NCBI RefSeq assembly: GCF_020911925.1
Contig: NZ_CP087134.1
Location: forward strand, 682,001 to 746,000
Direction of reading: 5' to 3'
Origin: Flavobacterium cupriresistens
Lineage (GTDB): Bacteria; Bacteroidota; Bacteroidia; Flavobacteriales; Flavobacteriaceae
DNA length: 64,000 bases
A program made the translations under genes and the position numbers. Each line of letters begins with the position of its first letter. Position 1 is the stretch's first letter. Positions 38,001-46,288 of the stretch are shown here, piece after piece. The notes below the pieces were generated by a model that ran no database searches, was not told the DNA's origin, and saw only the letters and a program-made list of their open reading frames with translations.

Positions 38001-38168
38001 GCTTTTCATTTCATGAACCGCCTTGTTGGTAAAAGTTATGGCCAAAATATTTCGATAGGCATCGTTTTTTGGCGAGGAAAGGATAATCTTCAGGTATTCC
38101 TTAACCAAAGTATAGGTCTTTCCCGAACCTGCAGAAGCATCATAAATGGAGAAAGACGGACTTTGCAT
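35010..38168 (-). CDS. AddA-like UvrD-family helicase-nuclease
   Basis: The 1052-residue protein begins almost at once with Walker A (D-A-S-A-G-S-G-K-T-Y-T). It also has A-I-T-F-T-N-K-A, F-I-D-E-F-Q-D-T-S (Walker B), V-G-D-P-K-Q-S-I-Y-R-W-R-G-G, and T-I-H-K-S-K-G-L-E-F-P. The C-terminus has L-K-P-D-R-V-V-L and L-L-D-Y-K-T-G of a RecB-type nuclease. So it is a helicase plus nuclease, the AddA role. Its partner AddB-like gene is 3 kb downstream on the same strand, with kbl and the OmpA-family gene between. A -7-like TATTTTTG (complement of 38188-38195) is upstream. Confidence 0.88.
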   Translation of the reverse strand: MQSPSFSIYDASAGSGKTYTLVKEYLKIILSSPKNDAYRNILAITFTNKAVHEMKSRIVGSLSEFTKEIPSDKASDLMEDLSRETGLSIIRIKTKSQNIIKHLIHNYAAFDISTIDKFTHKVIRAFAHDLNLPMTFEVTLDTENLLVEAVDAIIAQAGQDETLTKLLIDFTMEKTDDDKSWDVSREILETGRLVLNENNRNEILHFQDKSIEEFIAIKKKMSALCADLEKENAEFAAELLVLIDKNGIDLKSFSRGTFPNHLESIKDGKFNPKNKTFHEFEDIAINKTAKDKAIIENLIPELLQTLVKIYKNFEKRDFYKAFLKNITPLSLLNTVSNELAKIQSEQNILSISEFNAIIYREIQNQPAPFIYERLGERYRHFFIDEFQDTSEMQWQNLIPLIDNALAGQDDLGNKGTLMIVGDPKQSIYRWRGGKAEQFIELSKGENPFSNKDQKLEHLDTNYRSYSEVIDFNNAFFKLISAEFSNEDYKDLYENHSFQNANSKKGGYVNISFLPVVEKSDFADEEEVVEKSDLYVLATLNTIQNVVREGFEYKDIVILTRKRGQGIAIANYLTEQNIPLLSSETLMIQNATEVRLIIHLLKYLNNSADLEAKANFLHFLTGTLETEIPVHDFIAQGMSKKFESDFENWLLTFDVSLSFENIRKKSLYEAVEIIISKFVLPTEGNAYVQFFLDIVLERDIRNQAGIADFLSFWEKNGEKFSIPSPEGNNAVRIMTIHKSKGLEFPVVIMPFAEEDYNRKPKDKLWLDAEEENLGVPKALIDNSSAVEGFGESASAVFNLKKQEELLDNINVLYVALTRAEEQLYVISQSLKERKDGEYPSNMASFFIKYLIHKGIYDPEKLEYDFGNKKKLSPLSKRADLVRTIPMISEVLDPKNIKIAQREALMWGTHQQEAISYGNVVHEILAFVKDKSDIDLAVVKAMENGLVTFDQSEKVLLTLQEIVNHPELTIYFDGKDKILNEQTIVQKEGKILKPDRVVLTKSKEAYLLDYKTGAVNAKYTRQIQEYQDAIEDLGYKVLKKALVYIGTAVDVVNL

Positions 38169-38253
38169 AAGCTTAGTTTTTGTATGACAAAAATAGCATT
38201 TTTAAAGCACTATTAATTTTCGAAACCTAAAAACACTATTCTTCCAAAAGAAC

Positions 38254-38850
38254 TTAGTGTTTAGGAAATGCTCTTTTATTAAAGACCAACAATATTCCAA
38301 CCCCTGTTGAGATGGCTACATCAGCCACATTAAAAATAGCATTAAAGAACATAAAATGCTTTCCTCCAAAGATTGGCAACCAAGTTGGTAAATTGCCTTC
38401 CCAGATTGGAAAATAAAACATATCTACCACCAAACCGTGAAACCATGTACCGTATGGCGCTGGTGAAAAAAGTGTAGCCAGGTTATGTGAACTGTCATCG
38501 AAAATTACACCGTAAAAAACAGAATCCAGGATATTTCCTGCTGCACCGGCAAAAATCAATGCTATTGCTACAACCAAATAATTGGAATGGCGTTTTTTAA
38601 TTGCATCTGCCAACCAATACCCGATTCCGAATACAGCAAAAATTCTAAAAACAGTCAGAATTAATTTTCCATATTCACCCGGAATTTTTGTTCCCCATGC
38701 CATTCCTTCATTTTCTATGAAATGAATTCTAAACCAATCTGCAATAACAACTTCTTCACCAAGAATAAAATTTGTTTTTACATAAATTTTAGAAAGTTGA
38801 TCCACAATTAAAACTAAAAATATAAGGAAATACGCTTTTCGTAATGACAT
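38254..38850 (-). CDS. lspA: Lipoprotein signal peptidase II
   Basis: This inner-membrane aspartic protease cuts signal peptides before the lipidated Cys. I start it at M-S-L-R-K-A-Y (base 38850, 198 residues) rather than ten codons upstream, since signal peptidases begin just before the first helix. It has V-D-Q-L-S-K near the start. The catalytic Asp residues lie in G-N-I-L-D-S and F-N-V-A-D-V. The stretch between them is longer than in E. coli LspA, as I would expect for this phylum. It follows the TraR/DksA gene with a hairpin in between. Confidence 0.92.
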   Translation of the reverse strand: MSLRKAYFLIFLVLIVDQLSKIYVKTNFILGEEVVIADWFRIHFIENEGMAWGTKIPGEYGKLILTVFRIFAVFGIGYWLADAIKKRHSNYLVVAIALIFAGAAGNILDSVFYGVIFDDSSHNLATLFSPAPYGTWFHGLVVDMFYFPIWEGNLPTWLPIFGGKHFMFFNAIFNVADVAISTGVGILLVFNKRAFPKH

Positions 38851-38886
38851 TTTATGAAATTTTGATGGCAAAAATAACAATTAAAT

Positions 38887-38915
38887 AAAAAAAACGCTCC
38901 TAAAGGAGCGCTAAT
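38887..38915 (-). terminator. Terminator or attenuator between the TraR/DksA gene and lspA
   Basis: CGCTCC (38895-38900) pairs with GGAGCG (38905-38910). Read on the minus strand it is followed by eight T, so it can end the ileS-traR transcript before lspA. Confidence 0.75.
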
Positions 38916-38933
38916 TTTTAAGTATCTGAGATA

Positions 38934-39314
38934 TTATCTCTGTAAATTCTTGGCTTCGATGCTCATTGTAGCATGAGGAACGATTTTAAGTCTTTCTTTA
39001 CCGATTAATTTTCCTGTTACTTTACAGATACCGTATGTTTTGTTTTCGACACGGAATAACGCATTTTTCAGATCACGGATAAACTTCTCTTGTCTGATAG
39101 CCAACTGAGAGTTTGCTTCTTTAGACATGGTTTCACTTCCTTCTTCAAAAGCTTTGAAAGTAGGAGAAGTATCATCTGTTCCGTTATTCAAGTCGTTCAT
39201 ATAAGCACTTTTGATTAAATCAAGATCTGCTTGTGCTTTTTGTATTTTATTTTGGATTATCTCTTTGAACTCTGCCAAATCGGCGTCAGAGTATCTTGTA
39301 ATTTCATCTACCAT
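38934..39314 (-). CDS. TraR/DksA-family protein with degenerate zinc finger
   Basis: The 126-residue protein has a coiled-coil N-terminal part (about 10-90) and a DksA-type C-terminal module (Y-G-I-C-K-V-T-G-K-L-I-G-K-E-R-L-K-I-V-P-H-A-T). DksA-type proteins act on RNA polymerase through the secondary channel. Aligned with the family C-x-x-C...C-x-x-C, only Cys97 remains; the others are Thr100, Ser118 and Ala121. Zinc binding is probably lost or altered. It lies 8 bases downstream of ileS and 84 before lspA, a housekeeping arrangement. Family likely, mechanism open. Confidence 0.82.
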   Translation of the reverse strand: MVDEITRYSDADLAEFKEIIQNKIQKAQADLDLIKSAYMNDLNNGTDDTSPTFKAFEEGSETMSKEANSQLAIRQEKFIRDLKNALFRVENKTYGICKVTGKLIGKERLKIVPHATMSIEAKNLQR

Positions 39315-39321
39315 TTTTATA

Positions 39322-42300
39322 TTATTTTGAAATTAATATCGTTGTTTTAATATCATCAAACTCAATTTCTGTGCCGTTTTCTAAAGCGTCAACAAAAACC
39401 AAACTATCTGTTAATGTTTCTGACTTAATGTAAGCTTCGTTTTTCAGAATTGCTTCTTCCAAAAGACCACTTCTTTTAAGCTGAACTTTAATCTTATCTG
39501 TAACCTCAAATCCTGAATCTTTACGAATATTCTGGATTCTGTTTACCAATTCCCTCGCAATACCTTCATTCTTCAATTCTTCGGTGATTGTTATATCAAG
39601 TGCTACTGTTATTCCGCCTGAATTTGCAACCAACCATCCTTCGATATCTTGTGAGGTTATTTCGACATCTTCTAATGATAAAGTTACGTTATTTCCAGCA
39701 ATAACAATATCTAACGTCCCTTCCTTGTCTAACTGATTGATCTGATCGGCAGAAAAACCTTGTATTTCCTTAGAAATCAGACCCATATCCTTACCAAAGC
39801 GTGGTCCTAAAGCTTTAAAATTAGGTTTAATTTGTTTTACCAAAACACCTGAAGCATCGTCTAAAAGTATGATTTCTTTAACGTTTACTTCCGCTTTTAC
39901 CAACTCTGAAATTGCTTCAATTTCAGCACGTTGATTGTCGTCAAGTACCGGAATCATTACCTTTTGCAAAGGTTGACGTACCTTAATCATTTCCTTTTTA
40001 CGAAGTGACAACACCAAAGAGGAGATGGTTTGCGCCTTCTGCATTTTGCTTTCTAACGTTTTATTAACAAAGTTTTCGACAAATTTCGGGAACTCAGCCA
40101 AGTGAACACTGGCATATTGCTCAGATCCTGTAGAAACTGTCAAATCACGATACAATTTATCCATGAAAAAAGGAGCGATCGGAGCGCTTAGTTTACTTAT
40201 GGTAAGCAAACAGGTATAAAGTGTCTGGTAAGCCGCAATTTTATCATGTGCATATTCGCCTTTCCAGAAGCGACGACGACACAAACGAACGTACCAGTTA
40301 CTTAGGTTTTCCTGAACGAAGTCAGAAATAGCTCTTGCTGCTTTTGTTGGTTCGTATTCTTCGTAACATTCATCAACAAATTTTATTAACGTATGTAATT
40401 CAGACATAATCCACTGATCAATTTCCGGTCTTTCGTTTAACGGAATTTCGGCCTCAGCGTATTTAAAACCATCAATATTGGCGTATAAACTAAAGAAAGA
40501 ATACGTATTGTATAACGTTCCGAAGAATTTACGACGAACCTCAGCGATTCCTTCCAAATCAAACTTCAGGTTGTCCCAAGGGTTTGCGTTCGAAATCATG
40601 TACCAACGTGTGGCATCAGGTCCGTATTCTTTAATTGTTGTAAAAGGATCTATTGAATTCCCTTTACTTTTTGACATCTTTAGTCCGTTTTTATCTAAAA
40701 CCAAACCATTTGAAACTACATTTTTGTACGCCACTTTATCAAAAACCAAAGTTCCGATAGCATGTAACGTATAAAACCATCCACGAGTCTGATCTACACC
40801 TTCAGCGATAAAATTCGCAGGGAAATCTTTATTCTCGTCGATTTTATCCTTATTTTCAAAAGGATAATGCCATTGTGCATAAGGCATTGCACCAGAATCA
40901 AACCAAACATCGATCAAATCGCTTTCTCGTTTCATTGGTTTTCCTGAAGCTGAAACCAACGTAATTTGATCTACTACATTTTTATGTAAATCGATTAAAT
41001 CATAATTTGCTTCAGACATATTCCCGATTTCGAAATCTTTGAATGGGTTTTCTTTTTGAAAACCGGCTTCAATAGCTTTCTCAATTGCGTTGTATAATTC
41101 TTCAACAGAACCAATTAAAACTTCTTCTTTTTTGTCTTCGGTTCTCCAAATTGGCAACGGAATACCCCAATATCTAGAACGAGATAAGTTCCAGTCGTTG
41201 GCATTTTTCAACCAATTTCCGAAACGTCCTTCACCGGTAGATTTAGGTTTCCAGTTAATAGTTTCATTCAAATCGAACATTCTATCTTTTACGTCAGTCA
41301 CCTTAATAAACCAGGAATCTAACGGATAATATAAAAGAGGTTCGTCTGTTCTCCAGCTGTGAGGGTAACTGTGAACATATTTTTCTACTTTAAAAGCTTT
41401 ATTTTCTTCTTTTAAACGAATAGCGATTTCAACATCCACAGAACGCTCAGGAGCTTGTCCGGTCTCATAATATTCGTTTTTAACATATTTACCGGCAAAC
41501 TCACCCATGTGCGAAGTGAATTTCCCTTGTAAATCTACTAATGGAACTGCTGTACCGCTTTCGTCCAAAACCAACATTGGCGGAACTTCCGGTTTAGCTT
41601 CTTTTGCTACTTTAGCATCGTCTGCACCAAAAGTTGGAGCAGTATGTACAATTCCGGTTCCGTCTTCTGTAGTTACGAAATCACCAGAAATTACTCTAAA
41701 TGCATTTTCTGCATTTTGATAAGGCAATGTATAAGGCAATAATTGCTCGTAACGAATCTCTACTAAATCGGCACCTTTGGCTTCTGTTAGTATAGTATAC
41801 GGGATATTTTTATCTCCGGATTTGAAATTTGCAAAATCAGCTTCCTCTGTACTGGCAAAAAATCCTTTTCCAAATTGTTTTCCAACCAGATTCTTTGCTA
41901 AAACAACATTTATTGGCTCGAAAGTATATTGATTGAAGGTTTTCAGCAAAACATAATCAATTTTTGGTCCAACTGTCAATGCTGTGTTTGATGGCAAAGT
42001 CCAAGGGGTAGTCGTCCAAGCTAAAATGTGAACGTCTCCAAATCCTTGTAAAAATGAAGGTAGTGTTTCCGGTAGTGTTTTAAATTGTGCTACAATCGTA
42101 GTATCGGTAACATCACGGTAAGCTCCAGGCTGATTTACCTCGTGAGAAGACAATCCGGTTCCTGCTTTTGGAGAATAGGGCTGAATAGTATATCCTTTGT
42201 ACAACAAACCTTTATCATAGATTTGTTTCAAAAGCCACCAAACAGACTCCATATATTTGGGTTTGTAAGTCACATATGGATCTTCCATATCTACCCAATA

Positions 42301-42723
42301 GCCCATTTTTTCGGTTAGGTCATTCCATACATCGGTATAACGCATTACGGTTTTTTTACACGCTTCGTTATATTCTTCAATAGAAATGGTTTTACCAATA
42401 TCTTCTTTTGTGATTCCTAGTTCTTTCTCGGTACCTAATTCTACAGGCAATCCGTGCGTATCCCAACCGGCTTTTCTTTTTACCTGAAAACCTTTTTGAG
42501 TTTTATATCTGCAAAAAATATCTTTAATAGCACGTGCCATCACGTGGTGAATTCCCGGTAAACCATTAGCTGAAGGAGGTCCTTCAAAAAACACATAAGG
42601 TTCAGCACCTTCACGTGTAGTTACACTCTTTTCAAATATATTTTCTTTCTTCCAAAAATCAAATACTTCTGATGCCACTGTAGGCAAGTCAAGTCCTTTG
42701 TATTCAGTAAATTTTGTACTCAT
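39322..42723 (-). CDS. ileS: Isoleucyl-tRNA synthetase, eukaryote-like type (IleRS2)
   Basis: This 1133-residue class I synthetase charges tRNA-Ile. The K-M-S-K-S motif is present (N-G-L-K-M-S-K-S-K-G-N). The HIGH-type motif reads P-P-S-A-N-G-L-P-G-I-H-H, so the first and third positions are swapped relative to H-x-G-H (residues 57-60, bases 42544-42555). The size and the C-terminal extension fit the eukaryote-like IleRS2 class, which is known for mupirocin resistance. It is the only ileS seen in the window and leads into the traR/dksA-like gene. The annotation is sure; the resistance is inferred from family knowledge. Confidence 0.95.
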   Translation of the reverse strand: MSTKFTEYKGLDLPTVASEVFDFWKKENIFEKSVTTREGAEPYVFFEGPPSANGLPGIHHVMARAIKDIFCRYKTQKGFQVKRKAGWDTHGLPVELGTEKELGITKEDIGKTISIEEYNEACKKTVMRYTDVWNDLTEKMGYWVDMEDPYVTYKPKYMESVWWLLKQIYDKGLLYKGYTIQPYSPKAGTGLSSHEVNQPGAYRDVTDTTIVAQFKTLPETLPSFLQGFGDVHILAWTTTPWTLPSNTALTVGPKIDYVLLKTFNQYTFEPINVVLAKNLVGKQFGKGFFASTEEADFANFKSGDKNIPYTILTEAKGADLVEIRYEQLLPYTLPYQNAENAFRVISGDFVTTEDGTGIVHTAPTFGADDAKVAKEAKPEVPPMLVLDESGTAVPLVDLQGKFTSHMGEFAGKYVKNEYYETGQAPERSVDVEIAIRLKEENKAFKVEKYVHSYPHSWRTDEPLLYYPLDSWFIKVTDVKDRMFDLNETINWKPKSTGEGRFGNWLKNANDWNLSRSRYWGIPLPIWRTEDKKEEVLIGSVEELYNAIEKAIEAGFQKENPFKDFEIGNMSEANYDLIDLHKNVVDQITLVSASGKPMKRESDLIDVWFDSGAMPYAQWHYPFENKDKIDENKDFPANFIAEGVDQTRGWFYTLHAIGTLVFDKVAYKNVVSNGLVLDKNGLKMSKSKGNSIDPFTTIKEYGPDATRWYMISNANPWDNLKFDLEGIAEVRRKFFGTLYNTYSFFSLYANIDGFKYAEAEIPLNERPEIDQWIMSELHTLIKFVDECYEEYEPTKAARAISDFVQENLSNWYVRLCRRRFWKGEYAHDKIAAYQTLYTCLLTISKLSAPIAPFFMDKLYRDLTVSTGSEQYASVHLAEFPKFVENFVNKTLESKMQKAQTISSLVLSLRKKEMIKVRQPLQKVMIPVLDDNQRAEIEAISELVKAEVNVKEIILLDDASGVLVKQIKPNFKALGPRFGKDMGLISKEIQGFSADQINQLDKEGTLDIVIAGNNVTLSLEDVEITSQDIEGWLVANSGGITVALDITITEELKNEGIARELVNRIQNIRKDSGFEVTDKIKVQLKRSGLLEEAILKNEAYIKSETLTDSLVFVDALENGTEIEFDDIKTTILISK

Positions 42724-42853
42724 TTTATCCTTTTCTTAAACGAGGTGCGAAAGTAAGGAATTTTGAGGAATATAGATAAAAGATGACAGAAAAAAGAATG
42801 AAGTCACGGAATTTCTAATAAATTCAACAAAAAAGATCGTCTGTTTCGAAAAT

Positions 42854-43567
42854 TTAAGAGAAAACTTCTTTTAAAACCTCTAAAGATTTCGGATTTTTAA
42901 ATCCATCTAAGTGAAAACGGTAGTAATCAATCAGAATTTTAAGGAGTATTTGTCTTTCAGTAACATTAAAAACTTTCTGATCGTTATCAAATTTCAAATC
43001 AATCAGTTTTTTAAACAAATCACTTTCGTGTTCCGTCAGCGAACCCAGACCATGAAAATGGGTAAAAACACCATCGTACATTTCAAAATAAGGCAAATTC
43101 ATTTCTGAAACATCGGGATAAAATCCTAAATATTTGGTCGTTTCCAGCAGTAGCATCAAGTGGAAATTAGAAATCTCATCGTGCTGATCCAACCAGGTTA
43201 AAGCGGTCTCTAAAAACAAAAAAAGCGATTCATTTTTCTCTTCTTCCTGAATGGAATAATGGAGCATCTCCGACAAAAACATCACCATAGTACTTTTTAC
43301 AATATCGGTATGAATGCTTTGAAAAGGAACTGCTGTTTTTATTTCCTTGAAATTCTCTAAAGTACCTTTGTTTTTATGAACTGCTTCAATTTCCAAAATA
43401 GACAAAGGCTGAAAATACGCAATTTTCTGACTGACTTTACGCCCCGAAAAAGCATCGCGTACAAAATAAGATTTCAAGCCATTTGAAAGCGTAAAACATT
43501 TTACAATCAAACTTTTCTCTTGAAACTTTAAGGCCGAAATTACTATTGCTTTGGTTTTTACTTGCAC
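42854..43567 (-). CDS. recO: DNA repair protein RecO
   Basis: The 237-residue protein has an N-terminal OB fold (about 1-80: T-K-A-I-V-I-S-A-L-K-F-Q-E-K-S-L-I-V). A helical C-terminal domain follows, with F-L-S-E-M-L-H-Y-S-I and G-F-Y-P-D-V. RecO helps RecR load RecA onto SSB-coated DNA. It lacks the cysteine zinc finger of some RecO proteins. It stands upstream of ileS on the same strand. The acyl-transfer pair and then porZ lie on its other side. Confidence 0.9.
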   Translation of the reverse strand: MQVKTKAIVISALKFQEKSLIVKCFTLSNGLKSYFVRDAFSGRKVSQKIAYFQPLSILEIEAVHKNKGTLENFKEIKTAVPFQSIHTDIVKSTMVMFLSEMLHYSIQEEEKNESLFLFLETALTWLDQHDEISNFHLMLLLETTKYLGFYPDVSEMNLPYFEMYDGVFTHFHGLGSLTEHESDLFKKLIDLKFDNDQKVFNVTERQILLKILIDYYRFHLDGFKNPKSLEVLKEVFS

Positions 43568-43691
43568 TTTTATTTTTTAATTTCCATCATTCTAAATCAC
43601 AAACCAATTATAACTTACTACCTGTACTGCTTTTTACAAACCTGTCACAAAGCCAACATTAAGAAATTTATAAACTGATTGCTTACTATTT

Positions 43692-44723
43692 TTATTTTAT
43701 TATTCCTTCAATTTCATTGGCTATAATTCTAGCTCCAACCGGGGACCAATGCGTGTCATCATAAAAATAAATATCCTTTTCACTTTTTAACTTAGAAGAC
43801 AAACTTTTTTTTGAATCGATGTATATATATTCTTTTTTAAGAGAGCCTAAATATTGAAAAAATAGTGGCTTTGGAAAATTTGTTTTATCAGCAATATAAT
43901 CATAATATAGATCGTATTTATCAGGGGCTGGCAACACTATAAGTTTTACTTTTTTACTCCATAATTTTTTTGATAAGTCATTCAGAACATCATTTAACTT
44001 CTTAATTTCAGTTAAGTTATTATTTAATTCTAAACGAGATACATCTTCCAAAAAAAACAACAACTTATTTGAACTATTACTAAAAAACTTATCCGTTTTA
44101 AGAGTAACATTATAGATATTTTCATTTGATAAATAATTTTCATCAACGTAAAACCTAAACATGGAGAAAGGAAAAATGATTGTCTCTCTTGAAAAAAAGC
44201 TTTTATCTCCTTTTTTCATGACTGGTCTCTGGTTGATTAGTTGCTTCTTCAACTGAGGCTTCATTTTCATCTTTAAAGTATCCATTTCATTCAAATTCGC
44301 AACAAAGCCTCTCTCCACATTTTCGAGAATTACATACTCAACTTTATGTTCTTCAAAAAAACCACTATTTAAAAATTGATATAACGTCTGTATTTGATTA
44401 CTTGCAATAAACCTATCAACATGTAAAACACTATATTTTTCTGCTAAATAATTCTTATATCCGAAACTGCTTTGCTCAGAAAAAGAATCACCAATAGTCA
44501 ATATCTTCGACTTTTTTACTTTATCCTCTGAAACTTTATAAAAGCAAACTTTATTATCAAATTCCTTTTGAAACACTTCTCTATACTCTTCAAAAACAGG
44601 AAAATACCCTACTCGCAATAAATCCGGAGATGAAATAGCATTACCGTAAAACAATAATGTAATTACATACAAAAATAAAAACGGAAGTACAAAAACGGCT
44701 GTTTTTCTGATAATTTGTTTCAT
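43692..44723 (-). CDS. SGNH/AlgX-AlgJ-like O-acetyltransfer partner protein
   Basis: The 343-residue protein has one N-terminal membrane anchor (about 8-28) and an extracytoplasmic SGNH-hydrolase-like domain. Key motifs are I-G-D-S-F-S-E-Q (Ser nucleophile, near residue 78) and the late D-D-T-H-W-S-P-V-G with Asp/His. The middle part is lysine- and asparagine-rich, as often seen in glycan-modifying genes. It begins 3 bases after the MBOAT gene, like alginate algI-algJ/X or dltB-dltD pairs. It probably transfers an acyl group, most likely acetyl, from the MBOAT channel to a periplasmic or surface glycan. The target is not known. Confidence 0.82.
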   Translation of the reverse strand: MKQIIRKTAVFVLPFLFLYVITLLFYGNAISSPDLLRVGYFPVFEEYREVFQKEFDNKVCFYKVSEDKVKKSKILTIGDSFSEQSSFGYKNYLAEKYSVLHVDRFIASNQIQTLYQFLNSGFFEEHKVEYVILENVERGFVANLNEMDTLKMKMKPQLKKQLINQRPVMKKGDKSFFSRETIIFPFSMFRFYVDENYLSNENIYNVTLKTDKFFSNSSNKLLFFLEDVSRLELNNNLTEIKKLNDVLNDLSKKLWSKKVKLIVLPAPDKYDLYYDYIADKTNFPKPLFFQYLGSLKKEYIYIDSKKSLSSKLKSEKDIYFYDDTHWSPVGARIIANEIEGIIK

Positions 44724-44726
44724 ATA

Positions 44727-46175
44727 TTAAAACTGGAAATAAATAAATTGTTGTTGTTGTCCGCTATACCAAAATATCGCAATGATAATTGAAACATAAA
44801 CCGAATATCTAAATACGGGTTTCCAATTTATTCCCAATTTAGCAATTGCAAACTGATCTTGCCTTCCAAACCATTCAATACTTACAAAAAAAGACAAAAG
44901 AACAAATAATATCTTTAAAAAATCATCCCCCTGATACACCGGATAGGTAAATAACGAACTTGTAAATATTCTTGAGATATAACTCAACGCATGCTCAATA
45001 TTATTTGCTCTAAAAAATATCCAGGCAAAAGCAGTTAAACTAAATGTTAAACCCATTTGAAAAACCTCTTTGACTGTTGGCAAGATCTTTCCTTGAGCAA
45101 CTACATCCAGATTCTTTCGATTTGTTTTAAAAATGATAGAAGGCATAATATACAATGCATGTAGAAAACCCCAAACCACAAAAGTCCAATTTGCTCCATG
45201 CCAAAACCCACTTACTAAGAAAATAATGAACGTATTTCTAATTTTCATCCACATCCCTCCTTTACTTCCTCCCAGCGGAATATATAAATAATCCCTAAAC
45301 CAGGTTGAAAGAGAAATGTGCCATCGTCTCCAAAACTCTGCAATATCTCTGGAAAAGTAGGGAAAAGCAAAATTCCGCAATAAATCAATACCAAAAAGTC
45401 TGGCTGTTCCAATTGCAATATCTGAATAACCTGAAAAATCTCCATAAATTTGAAACGTAAAAAACAGCGCCCCTAACAGGAGTGTACTCCCGGAATATTC
45501 GGCAGAATTACTAAAAATATCATTAGCATACTGTGCGCATTGGTCTGCAATTACCACTTTTTTAAATAATCCCCACAGAATCTGCCTTAATCCGTCAACT
45601 GCTTTGTTATAATCAAAATTTCTTTTTTTCTGAATTTGCGGCAAAAGATGTGTCGCTCGTTCAATAGGTCCTGCAACAAGTAAAGGAAAGAAACTAACAA
45701 AAACTGAATAATCAATGATATTTTTCTCCGCTTCTATCCTTCCTTTATAAATATCAATCACATAAGACAAACCATGAAATGTATAAAACGAAATCCCTAT
45801 AGGTAAAATTACCTTTATGGTCCACGGATTTACATGTACACCAAAATTGGCAACTGCATCAACAAAAGATTCAGCAAAGAAGTTGTAATATTTAAAAACA
45901 CCAAGAAAACCGAGATTTACAACTATACTTAACCAAAACCAAAAAGATTTACCATTTTTACTCTTAGATTCAGACATCTTTATTCCGGTAAAATAATCCA
46001 GTAAAGTAGAAAAAACTAACAAAAACAAAAACCTCCAATCCCAACAAGCATAAAAAAAATAACTTGATACAAGGAGCAAAACATTCTGATATTTAAGCGA
46101 CTTATTTAACACAAACCAGTAGAGAACAAATACTATTGGCAAAAATATTGTAAAACTTATGGAATTAAAAAGCAT
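44727..46175 (-). CDS. MBOAT-family O-acyltransferase (AlgI/DltB-like)
   Basis: This 482-residue inner-membrane protein has about ten helices. The conserved His is in F-L-V-S-G-F-W-H-G-A-N-W, and P-Y-F-S-R-D-I-A-E-F-W-R-R-W-H-I-S-L-S-T-W-F precedes it. These are the hallmarks of AlgI-type MBOAT proteins, which pass acyl groups across the membrane. With the SGNH partner (gap 3 bases) it makes a two-gene acyl-transfer module. No polysaccharide synthesis genes are adjacent, so it likely modifies something made elsewhere, for example surface polysaccharide. Confidence 0.93.
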   Translation of the reverse strand: MLFNSISFTIFLPIVFVLYWFVLNKSLKYQNVLLLVSSYFFYACWDWRFLFLLVFSTLLDYFTGIKMSESKSKNGKSFWFWLSIVVNLGFLGVFKYYNFFAESFVDAVANFGVHVNPWTIKVILPIGISFYTFHGLSYVIDIYKGRIEAEKNIIDYSVFVSFFPLLVAGPIERATHLLPQIQKKRNFDYNKAVDGLRQILWGLFKKVVIADQCAQYANDIFSNSAEYSGSTLLLGALFFTFQIYGDFSGYSDIAIGTARLFGIDLLRNFAFPYFSRDIAEFWRRWHISLSTWFRDYLYIPLGGSKGGMWMKIRNTFIIFLVSGFWHGANWTFVVWGFLHALYIMPSIIFKTNRKNLDVVAQGKILPTVKEVFQMGLTFSLTAFAWIFFRANNIEHALSYISRIFTSSLFTYPVYQGDDFLKILFVLLSFFVSIEWFGRQDQFAIAKLGINWKPVFRYSVYVSIIIAIFWYSGQQQQFIYFQF

Positions 46176-46288
46176 TCTGTATATTTAAAATTTAGCGTTT
46201 CTTTTTTTTCAAGCTTTAATTTCGAAATCTGAGATTAAAAACCGGAATTATTTTTATTTAAAATTCAAATCAATAGATAAGACAGAGA

